This document shows, in pieces, positions 55,515-64,000 of a stretch of 64,000 nucleotides of DNA. The DNA is from Homarus americanus (lineage: Eukaryota > Arthropoda > Malacostraca > Decapoda > Nephropidae). Numbering within the stretch: the stretch's first letter is position 1; every line of letters begins with the position of its first letter. The notes beneath the pieces were generated by a model that was not told the origin of the DNA, made no database searches, and saw only the letters and a list, made by a program, of their open reading frames with translations. The translations under genes and the position numbers were made by a program. The stretch spans positions 4,122,947 through 4,186,946 of the forward strand of contig NW_024737068.1 in assembly GCF_018991925.1 (NCBI RefSeq), in the 5' to 3' direction.

Positions 55515-56468
55515 CAGAGTTGCCAACTTAGCGACTTTGTAGCTAGATCTAGAGCTTTTTGTTTTTTTCTAGCGACATTTTAGAGCGATTTGCGACTTGT
55601 CGCAAATCTAGAGATATCCACAGAAATCTAGCGACTTTCTGGATACTTTTGGACTGTCCATGAAAACTCAGTTTTCCTAATTTCGAGCCATAATATATAG
55701 CAACGGGGTTACAGGGACAATAAATAATAAGAAAAGTTGAATACATTTGAACGGGTCGTGGTACAGAAGGAGGGACACGTCTATTTCCTGATCACTTGAT
55801 GTCAGCCCGTCCATGCATCTAACACCCTAAAATTGTGGTCAGAAGTGGCAAATTACAGAGATGCGACAGGTGAAAACCCTTACCATGATCTGGCTGAAAT
55901 TGCACTCGCTGCCTTATCTCTTCCGCATTCAAACGCAGATGTAGAGCGCACATTTAGTAATATGAACTTTGTGAAATCAAAATTGCGCAACAAAATGAAA
56001 CTATCGACATTAAAGGCAATTCTTACAATAAAGTATGGGTTAAAAATACAGAACACCTGTTGTGCAAGTTATGAACTTCCTAGTGATATTTCAAGAAAGA
56101 TAGGGACTGTGGAGGCATACAGTTACAAGATATCTGCACGAGAACCTGAACCAAGCACTTCACATGCTTCCAGCTCTACAGTTGTTCACACTACCGACGA
56201 CTACGAAGAGGACTGGGATGCAATTACTATTGAATAATAGGTAAGTGTGCACATTAAACTTTAAAAAAAATATTTTTATTTTTACATAATGCATTTTATT
56301 TATACTCCGTCCATTATAGTCGGCATTATGAAAATATAATTTGCATCAAATTACTGAAGGGGGGGGGGGGGAATAATAGCTAGCGACTTTCCATGGAAGA
56401 TTTAGCGACATTTAGCTACTTTTAGGTACCAGCCTAGCGACATTTGAAAATCCGAGTTGGCAACCCTG
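55515..56468 (+). mobile_element. hAT element with perfect 8-bp TSD, dimerisation domain only
   Basis: The ends are inverted (CAGAGTTGCCAACT at the left, CAGGGTTGCCAACT on the other strand at the right) and share AGCGAC motifs internally. TAAATTAG flanks both sides exactly (55507-55514 and 56469-56476), the 8-bp duplication typical of hAT elements. At 954 bp it is far too short for a whole transposase. The single ORF at 55833-56237 is the hAT C-terminal dimerisation domain. Classed as a non-autonomous hAT; the exact flanking repeat suggests a fairly recent insertion. Confidence 0.93.
55833..56237 (+). CDS. hAT C-terminal dimerisation domain protein (truncated transposase)
   Basis: 134 codons: LAEIALAALSLPHSNADVER, then TFSNMNFVKSKLRNKMKLST, the hallmark of the hAT dimerisation region, followed by an acidic Ser/Thr-rich tail ending DYEEDWDAITIE. 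The BED finger and DDE catalytic core are absent. The frame opens at TTG and the first ATG is within NMNFVKS, so a start would need that codon or an upstream exon. Confidence 0.8.
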   Translation: MWSEVANYRDATGENPYHDLAEIALAALSLPHSNADVERTFSNMNFVKSKLRNKMKLSTLKAILTIKYGLKIQNTCCASYELPSDISRKIGTVEAYSYKISAREPEPSTSHASSSTVVHTTDDYEEDWDAITIE

Positions 56469-56930
56469 TAAATTAGTTTGCTTGTTTTTTTTTTCTTATC
56501 GGGCTACTATTGGTGTTTTATATCTGTTCGTGATTAGGAGACATCTGTTACAACCTTCTTGAAACCAGCCTAATGTAAAAAATCATAAGACATTGTAACA
56601 AACATTTAACCTACTTTGCATGTACTGTAGGCTACGACAGGTACTGTACATTACTTATATTACTGTTAGCCTACTCCATACCTGGGTAAGCAGAGAAAGA
56701 GATTACTATGCTAAATATTAATCTCCGACCGACTTGACTTCTGAGGAACAAGTAGATGATCATTTTGACTCAGAACTCATGAGATCGTAGGCGTCTGGGT
56801 CTTACCAATCACAAGCCAAAACTAGAATGAGGGGCGAAGCTTATTTTGGATTTCAATAAAAAAATAACTACTATAGGTTATATATGGCTTTCATGCCTTG
56901 CTTACACACTGTTTTGCTCTCTCTCTCTCT

Positions 56931-57116
56931 CTAAAGCGTATCTCTAGACTTGGGGAAATGCGGGTATTGGTCTTGGATGAGTTTGGTGTTGGTGAAACTA
57001 AAGATCCACTTTTGCTCCACCTTGTTGTTGTCGCAGACGGCCATCTTGAGGGTGTGGCTATTGGGTTGAGCCTCGACGCACCACCCACTACTCTCTGACT
57101 GTATCTGCTGTGTCTC
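56931..57116 (-). CDS. GALNT10-like: GALNT10-like last exon (lectin gamma repeat)
   Basis: 61 codons plus TAG, acceptor CACACACAG. It reads [29 protein letters not shown] and ends PKSRDTL. The C and QKW positions match the gamma repeat. Confidence 0.88.
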   Translation of the reverse strand, partial: ETQQIQSESSGWCVEAQPNSHTLKMAVCDNNKVEQKWIFSFTNTKLIQDQYPHFPKSRDTL

Positions 57117-57740
57117 CTGTGTGTGGGGTAAAGTTAAGCATAAGTTAGGTGAGGTTAGGTTAAGCGTGAGGTGAGTTGGTGAGGTTGTTAGATTCGGTGT
57201 GGTTAGAAGATAGGTTAGGTTAAGTTAGGCTTTGATTATGTTAGGTTAAACTTAGGTTAGATTAGATTAAGCTTGGGTTAGCTTAGGTTAAGCTTGTCAT
57301 AAGTTAGGTTGAGATAAATAACATCAACTTTAGTCGTCTGGTCTGGTTCAGCTTGACTTGATTAAGTCCATTCAGTTGAAGCTTGGCTAGGTTATGACAT
57401 GAGGAACTTAGACAATATTAAATTCAGACCAATGGTGAGTTGGTTAGACTGCGAGAGAAAAATGTGTTTACTAAACTAGAATAAGCAATTAAAGACCTTA
57501 GATACTAAAGCGCAGTAATACATTATAACATAAAAGGGAGTGTTACCAACTCACAGGGTCATATCGCCAGGTCATGGAGGGGATGTGTTCTCCTATGCGG
57601 CAGTTGGAGGTGGTGGGTGGGCTGCTCTGAGTGTGAGGAACTACCCAGCAGAACTGTTCACTCTGGATCCTTATAGTCTTACGCCAGCATAGAGCGAAGT
57701 ACTGCGTCGTACACCAAAATCAGTTGCATTGTTAGCCATA

Positions 57741-57775
<35 letters not shown>

Positions 57776-60700
57776 GTGAGGGTATTCATTGTACAGTGTA
57801 TAAGAGCCAGTCAGCTGTGTTTACACTCGACGGAAGGGAAACTCATACCATGAGATGGAAACAAACGTAAATCTGACGACCTCTAGAGCCTTTGGTCAGT
57901 CACCATGCCAAAGAAAACGTTTTATAACAATGCGGAGTAAACTCGAGGAACTGAGGCCCTCATGTCGCATTTGGGATAATTTACCCCTATCCCCCGACCC
58001 CTTTTGTAAAACTTAAATACTTGAGTCTGAATATAGGCCTACTATATATTTTGCAACAGAGATGTGCATGTGCATAAAGATGTAATATAGTAATTTAATC
58101 ACATGATACAGTTAAAAGAAAATACTATAGGTTTATAGATATTTAAAAGCTGTTACACGTTTATTTACATATTTGTCTTTATAATTTTTTTCAGAGAAAT
58201 TATTTTTACTGCTGTTCTATAATTAACATATTATTTAATTCAGGTACAGTTAAAAAATATCAAAACATAAACAGTATAAATAAACACTACCGACTTTGTA
58301 AAAATTCATAAAATATAATAATTGCTGTTCTCTGTAGAACCTGCAATGTGGTGTTATATATATATATTGCAATGTGATGCTGTGTGTACTTGACGAGCCG
58401 ACAGTAGATTACTCTTGCGCGGGGCCCCCTTAGGCGCGGGGCCCAATTGGGAGTAATTGGTCCAATTGGCTTAAGGCCGGCACTACCCATCAGAATAATG
58501 CCAATGTTAATTTTGGCATATGAGGAACTACAATGAAACAACCTATAGGCACATCGCTCTCCAAATCTATGGTCCACGATTAGATTACGGGGTAATGAGT
58601 GGTCGTAATGACGCCTGGAAAATTTGAATCACATTATTTCAACGCTAATTACTCCCCAACTAAGGGTTTCCGAATTCCGATGTGCTATTAAGGTGTTTTT
58701 GTGTTGTTCTGGAAGTTCTTAATTAGTTAAATGCTGTGTGACCACCGCCCGTGAACCCACTTGGACTTACTCAACCTGAGTTAATTCCCCAGTGACCCAC
58801 TACCACATAGCAGCTAAACCATTTTCGTAATTATTTACTCTTAGGTGATAAAACAGTAACGAATTGTGTGTGAAGATTATTCCTTTAATAAATATTGCTT
58901 CACTCGCCATAAACTGGTTGCATCTACCTAAACCGCGTGCCACATTAAATTGAATTTCTCAATCACTCCACGGGCAGCACAAACACCTGGTCCAGGCCGC
59001 CGAGTCACTGGTTGTCCATGCCTGGTATAGTGCATAGTGAAGATGTACAATTTTTCAGACACTACAGGTTTACAAACAATGTACACAGGTACTAGTTATA
59101 CAAACAAAGGTTCACATAGACACTAAATGTATGAAAACAATGTACACATAGACACTGGAGGTATACAAGCAATGGTAAACAATAAGTATAGCCCATGGAA
59201 GTCATATGAAATAAAAATACATGGTCGGTCATCTATACACAATGCATGTTTCTATATATGCGTACAGTATATATTATTTACTCATCATATACAGTATTCG
59301 CAAAATATATAATTAAATTGGCTTGTATTACCATTTATGATAACTCACTATATAGTAGGCTACTTAAATAAATTATATTGGATTATTGTTTGCTAGTTAT
59401 GGCCATTCAAGTATACAGGTATTTCTATTTATTGCTGGGTTATAAGACATTACTTCTATGATAATATTACTACATGGTAATTGTCTCTCTCTCTCTCTCC
59501 TTCTCTATCTCTCTCTCTCCGTACATGTTACAGTACCTGTAGTGTACTTGCAGATCTTGTACAACTATAATGACATACGGTATATTAAGATATTACTGTC
59601 ACCAATTGGGTATAAGTGTACCTGTACTTTCATGTAATACCTAAAAAAAAGTGTACTGGACCATGTGAAGATTAGCACCCACAGCTTATTAAACACCCTA
59701 GAAAACACCTAGCAAACTGATCTTACTTATACCCCCATGTAGTGTTAGGGTGTTTAATCAGATGAATAAACTGGAGTTGCTTATCTTCATATAAATATTT
59801 ATATAGTACTGTTGTATCTAATAAACTTTGACTCGATCTCACCTGACTACCGCCGCCGTGACAGCCATACATGATGATAGGGCCGTATTCCTTAGAGCCG
59901 TTGTCCAGGCAGAGTGTAGGCGACGCGACGCTCTTAATCTACAGTAAAACATAATACAAAATTGAGTTAGTGAAGGCGCTATTCTCAGGTTGAGTGTGTG
60001 TGTGTGAAGAAGTCGTTTATAATACTGTACTGTATAACTCTCTTCAAACGAATCAGATTTTTTTTCTTTTAATTTCAGGGGTTTAAAGTTGGACTTACAT
60101 GATTAAAGTAGTCAAGTAAACGTAGAAATTAACACGTTATTGGTGGTACATATTGGCGGGAGAAACGCTTGGGTCATCCGACATGCGTACTGTGAAACGT
60201 CAACAAAGGCTTGCAGTAGATTCCTTCCCTACAAACGCTGTTTGTCGCTGAGTAGCCGACCCCGCGTATTCCCCAGTGTATGCCTCGTGGTCTAGGTCAA
60301 CCAGCGCCGTCTTACATGACGGTCAACTATTAAGCCACGCCTACCTCCGTTATATAAGACCTGACCTCGTGGTGACCTAGCTCTCTTTCTACCTACAGCC
60401 AGTCCTCAAGAAACACCACCTCCTCCACTCCTGTCTGGCGGCCCTCGCTCTCGCCGGCGAGCATGGCGACCCACAAGCTGGTGCTCCTCTGAGCATCCTC
60501 ACCAACCAGCTCTCTCTACATCACGCTTGTAACCACGCTGCCACTTCCCAGCACCAAGCTGCACTGTACATCCAATATAATATGTATACAGAGAGCACAT
60601 TGTGAGTTTCCTTTCTCCATCCTATCCTGAGTGAGGAACCAAACAACCAGTACCCCACAGGCTGTGAGTGAGCTCTCCCTACTACACCTTGCCCTTCCAT

Positions 60701-63559
60701 CTGCAAATCGACGCTAGCGGTGTCGGAGTGGGGGCTGTGCTCCTACAACCCGACCCAACCACTGATGTCCTTCACCCTGTGGCATACTACTCCGCCAAGT
60801 TGAAAAACATCAGACCAACTACTCGACCATAGAGAAGGAGGCCCTGGCTCTGGTGTTGGCAATAAAGAAGTTTGAATGTTACCTCCAGTCTTGCCCACAA
60901 ACAACCCTAGTCTTCACCGACCATAACCCACTCACGTTCATCCAAACCAACAAGACCTCCAACCAGTGAATCCTCCGCTGGGCTCTCCTCACCCAGCCCT
61001 ATAATCTACAAGTCCGGCACATAAAGGGGGTGGACAACCTGATTGCGGACTCCTTATCCCGAGCTCCAGTGGAAATGCAGCAGCTACTCCCCAGACGCAC
61101 CAGGTGATCACCTCCTTCGCGCCCGCGCTACAGAGGTCTTTGGAGGGAGGGGTGTGTTACGAACCGCGCCACCAATTGTCATGATCTACCTACCCAGCAC
61201 TACGAACCACGCCATCTTTTGTCTTGATCTACCTACCCAGCACCACGAGCAACGCCATCTAGGGACGAAACACGAGTATAACTCGTCTTAGTTACCACTC
61301 TGGGGTTTCCCTTCTCCATATCCTGGTTGTTGCATCACCTCCTCAAAGTCTTCTTTGTCAGCTCCAGTTCGAGGAGAGTTCAGTTCACTCTGGGAAGTGA
61401 CCACAGGACCACCTATCCTGGAAACCTACGGCACAGTGACTACCTACCGTCTACTACAATACTCAGCCTTACTCGTCAGCCATCTCAGCTCCGCACTTAA
61501 GTATTTGTAATCTTATATTGCCTCCCCCACCTCCACCTTGCTTCAAATTATTGTATGTTGTATAAATATGTATATACTGTTAATGTTTAGGTTAAGTATG
61601 GTTAAGGGTAAATTATAGAAAGCTGAATATTTTGTTAAGGAATTTATGGCACTTTATTATACACAACAAAAACTCGCATCCTTTGTCTACCCTTTTATAG
61701 TCCGATTGTCTTTGTTTGTTTTTTTGTTGTTGCCTGTTGGGATCTGGGTAGACTTTTAACTATATTCTAAATCCCCAACTCGTAACAAATGTCTTATAAG
61801 AAGGATGTTCAGATACTTGTACAGTACCTAAATGGTCCATCTCCCGTAACACTTCGAAAGTCGAGCTTCCTCATTCCGAGCACTTTTACCCTGTTTTGTC
61901 CCTGAGATATGCTACATACTATTGGTTGATTGAAAACGCCCAAAGGAGGGCCACCAGATTAGTGCCTACACTTTAACACCTCAGGTGCCCAGAAAGATTA
62001 GAACTGCAATTGCCTAGCTTATACTATTGGTGGAAAGGGGTGACTTAATAGAAGTTTATAAAGACATTACTCAGTTGAGTGTTCATACCTAGAGCTGGTG
62101 GATGCACTAGGCGCTAAGTTGAAGTAGTTACAAGTTCAGGAAACTGTCTAAAGGGAAAAAAAATTGGTAAAAGGATGCAATTAGTAGAAATACCAGAAAT
62201 TGAATGGGAAGAAAATTTGTATTGGCTTGACATACTTTGTGTAATTAATTTATTACACTATAGTGCAACAGCTGCACCTAAGTACAGGAGACCCTTGCCA
62301 TTCGTGGGTATGCGATTCGCGATTTCGATTTTCACAGTAAGCAAATGGTGACTAGCTTGTGAGCCTTTTCTCACAGCTCAATGAGTCACCCTATGTGCCA
62401 GCAGCGTCTCCTCTCCCTTTGTTTGCACTCAGCTATTGCTTGTGTTGTACTGTCAAAACTAAAGTGTTCCTGTGTGAAAATGACCCCTAAAAGACTACCT
62501 AGTGTCAGTGCTAGTGGAGTGAAATGTAAAAGGCAGAAGTCAGCGATGACCCTGACAAAGAAAGTTAATTATTAGACGAGTTAAAGGGGGGGATGAGTGC
62601 TGCTGCAACTGGTCGGTTGTTTGGTATAGGTATACAGTAGTGCATGAAGGCAGTATAAGTTGCTATTCATGGTTTTGCCTATTCGTGCCAGGGTTTACTG
62701 TAATTCATAAGCATACCCCAGTTTATGATGAGCTACAGATCCTGGGAAGAATTATAAAATTTTCTTCCTCCTGATGCAGTTGGTTCAATATTCAGAGCCT
62801 CAAATTCTTTAAATTCCTTCTATGAACTTTGACTCTTAAATTTTTCTCGATGGTCCTAGTGTAGCTTTCATGTACTCTGTACTTTTTTGCATGAGTGCTT
62901 TGCTAGACAAGCAGCTTATGAAGGAAGATTATTCAAACATTTTATGGCACTAAATGGTATTCCATAGTTTTTAAAGTTGATCTTGGTACAGGAGTCTTAA
63001 GAATTCTTCCTCATGCTTTTCAGAGGTAATAAACTTCGTTAAAATGAGGAGTAAATGGTGCTTATACTCCATACCTTTTGTATGCATCTTCTAACTGATT
63101 GAAATATGAAAGTACAGTATTTGTTTGATATTTGTAAGTAATCTGCAGCCACTGTCTGACCCAACATCATCTTAAGTTTTAGAGTATGAATAACCCCAAA
63201 ATTTGGCCAAAACTAAAGAGTGTATTTGCTGATAGTACATCAGTGCGATGGGATATTTGTTTCAGGTGTTTAGGAATTTAAATTTAGTAGAGGGAAAGGA
63301 TCGTTCCTTTTTTTGTCTAATTTGGTGGTTCAAGTGGAGATTCTTTAACATGGTTTGGTGGAAGGCCTAAGTTGCATAAAATTAATCTGATTATTTAAGA
63401 TACTTCTCCTGATAGTTGGGTGGTTCTGAAAGTGGAATCTTTACTTACTGTTCCATTAGCGTAGTCTGGTGGCTCGACTGGTGGATACCTCTTCACCAAG
63501 TCGGGCGCTACATTCTCCAGGTACCATTTGAAGCTTTTGCACTGGAGACGTTCACGTAT
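56931..63559 (-). CDS. GALNT10-like: Polypeptide GalNAc-transferase, GALNT10-like, 3' exons
   Basis: These enzymes transfer GalNAc from UDP-GalNAc to Ser/Thr in the Golgi, starting mucin-type O-glycans. Four exons, all phase 0, encode the last 179 residues or so: 63559-63449, 59938-59843, 57701-57555 and 57116-56931. The first carries the end of the catalytic region ([20 protein letters not shown], then RYPPVEPP). The other three are the ricin-type lectin domain: [34 protein letters not shown] and [19 protein letters not shown], the FxxxWRKxIR segment and the WIFxxTNTKL end resemble human GALNT10 more than other members. The beta repeat has FCW in place of CLD, as is common in degenerate repeats. 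The catalytic DxH and WGGE motifs must lie beyond the right edge. Confidence 0.87.
57555..57701 (-). CDS. GALNT10-like: GALNT10-like exon (lectin beta repeat)
   Basis: 49 codons between GACGCAG| and |GTGAGT. It reads [20 protein letters not shown], then [17 protein letters not shown]. The [11 protein letters not shown] start aligns with VFTFTWREDIR of human GALNT10. Confidence 0.82.
57780..59840. other. GALNT intron sequence
   Basis: Between lectin-domain exons. Apart from the hAT-like remnant near 58375 and a short (TC)n at 59483, nothing recognisable is seen. Confidence 0.55.
58375..58500 (-). mobile_element. hAT-like terminal remnant
   Basis: On the minus strand the segment begins AGTGCCGGCCTTAAGCCAAT and runs into GGGCCCCGCGCC repeats, a look shared with hAT termini. 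Only one end was found. It lies in a GALNT intron. Confidence 0.35.
59843..59938 (-). CDS. GALNT10-like: GALNT10-like exon (lectin alpha repeat)
   Basis: 32 codons between TTACTGTAG| and |GTGAGA. It reads [20 protein letters not shown], then YGCHGGGSQ: the CLD and CH motifs of a ricin-type repeat. Confidence 0.85.
60206..60660 (+). repeat. Diverged LTR related to the 4438-6020 element
   Basis: The plus strand matches the LTR of the short element throughout: TCCTTCCCTACAA, GGTCAACTAT, TATATAAGACCTGAC (TATA), GTACATCCAATA, GTGAGTTTCCTTT and ACCCCACAG. It is more diverged and probably a solo or broken LTR. Confidence 0.65.
60690..61090 (+). pseudogene. Ty3/gypsy pol RNase H fragment
   Basis: It reads [24 protein letters not shown], then after a one-base shift [34 protein letters not shown], an in-frame TGA after TSNQ, then [20 protein letters not shown] and [13 protein letters not shown]. 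The catalytic D, E and D positions are visible. RT and integrase are missing. Confidence 0.82.
61155..61787 (+). repeat. Ty3/gypsy LTR with TGTTACGA...TCGTAACA ends
   Basis: An eight-base perfect terminal inversion bounds 633 bases. A purine tract GGAGGGAGGGG sits just before it, as expected for a 3' LTR. The first 130 bases contain about 2.5 copies of a 44-base unit (CTACCTACCCAGCAC). Only one LTR of this type was seen. Confidence 0.78.
61905..62130 (+). pseudogene. LINE RT C-terminal fragment, copy 4
   Basis: A decayed match: [16 protein letters not shown], then stops and indels through [14 protein letters not shown] and DLIEVYKDI. Most eroded of the four. It lies in a GALNT intron. Confidence 0.6.
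62130..63445. other. GALNT intron sequence, right part
   Basis: No coding frame of note. A 64-codon frame at 62381-62575 ([20 protein letters not shown], then SAMTLTKKV) resembles the start of a CENP-B/tigger-type transposase, which often opens with KRK-rich text, but this is weak. Confidence 0.35.
63449..63559 (-). CDS. GALNT10-like: GALNT10-like exon (end of catalytic domain)
   Basis: 37 codons between TGCCAACAG| and |GTAAGT. It reads [20 protein letters not shown], then [13 protein letters not shown], the conserved link between catalytic and lectin domains. Confidence 0.9.
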
Positions 63560-63946
63560 CTGTTGGCAGAACAGTTTGTGTTAAGGGTTGGTATTGTTAA
63601 CCTACTTGAAAAATGCCTATTATGGTTTGGGTGTGCAAACATTACCTCATGTATTGAGGTATATACAGTAGATGGAGCTTCACATGAACACACAATCATT
63701 AAATAGAATAAATATTGTATAGTATCATCTTTTGTCCAAGGTTGGTCACAACTGAAGGTCATAAGCCTTTTTTGGGCAACTAAGATGTACTGCAATATTT
63801 TTCTTGTCTTCTAATCCACTGTTGGAATTGAACTAACTGGAGGTTCATTTTCTAGTGGGAGCATTAATATTGAGATGGTGTTTCTTTGAGGGAAAATTTC
63901 TGTAATGATTTTTATGTTTAATCTATCATTGTCAATTACTTATTTA

Positions 63947-64000
63947 GCACGGCGGTCGAGTGGATATAGTGCTTGCCTCCTGTTCCAGGGGTCCGAAGTT
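63947..64000 (+). mobile_element. Start of a tRNA-like SINE at the window edge
   Basis: AGCACGGCGGTCGAGTGGAT, then GCTTGCCTCCTG and GGGGTCCGAAGTT, look like A and B box regions. Truncated by the window end. Confidence 0.4.

Overview
The window is nuclear DNA from an invertebrate animal, most likely an arthropod and probably a decapod crustacean. The reasons are small exons with GT/AG introns, long runs of degenerate CCTAA/TTAGG (the arthropod telomere motif), very abundant (TA)n, (TC)n, (GT)n and (TAA)n microsatellites, and a dense mix of LINE, Penelope, LTR and hAT elements. There are no operons, CRISPR arrays or other prokaryotic features. A 100-N assembly gap lies at 11425-11524. The species call is inference.

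Four host genes can be assembled exon by exon from splice sites, reading phase and homology. (1) A small unrecognised secreted protein on the minus strand (3360-8004, three exons, about 128 aa); its first intron holds a 1.3 kb, 24-bp minisatellite that begins just after the splice donor. (2) A heparanase-like GH79 endo-beta-glucuronidase on the minus strand (13546-23851, ten homologous exons, plus a phase-compatible upstream exon at 24694-25306). Both catalytic glutamates are present. The region matching the propeptide linker is enlarged to about 190 residues rich in His, Ser, Asn and Thr. (3) A serine-rich, C-terminally coiled-coil protein of unknown function on the plus strand (34800-43854, four exons, possibly preceded by a two-codon exon at 33954). 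(4) The last four exons of a GALNT10-like polypeptide GalNAc-transferase on the minus strand (56931-63559), with the rest of the gene beyond the right edge.

Nearly everything else is mobile or repetitive DNA, much of it inside introns. The best-bounded elements are: two hAT elements with perfect 8-bp target duplications that retain only the transposase dimerisation domain (42463-43484 and 55515-56468); a third, longer degenerate hAT in a heparanase intron (about 21015-22522); a small internally deleted LTR element with a GTAC duplication (4438-6020); a different Ty3/gypsy remnant with a 633-bp LTR (60690-61787); a head-to-head pair of Penelope-like copies forming a palindrome with arms of about 830 bp (47263-49505); a non-LTR element with a restriction-like endonuclease (30580-32454); a LINE ORF1 with zinc knuckles (26629-27537); and several LINE 3' fragments, four of them from one family.

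The host genes do not form one pathway. Two of them, heparanase and the GalNAc-transferase, act on glycans in the secretory or extracellular route, but their proximity carries no functional weight. Nothing here is convincingly a wholly new system. The strongest leads are the solo-dimerisation-domain hATs, the heparanase linker expansion, the stop-free minisatellite next to a signal-peptide exon, and a solo-LTR-like promoter with a strong heat-shock element.
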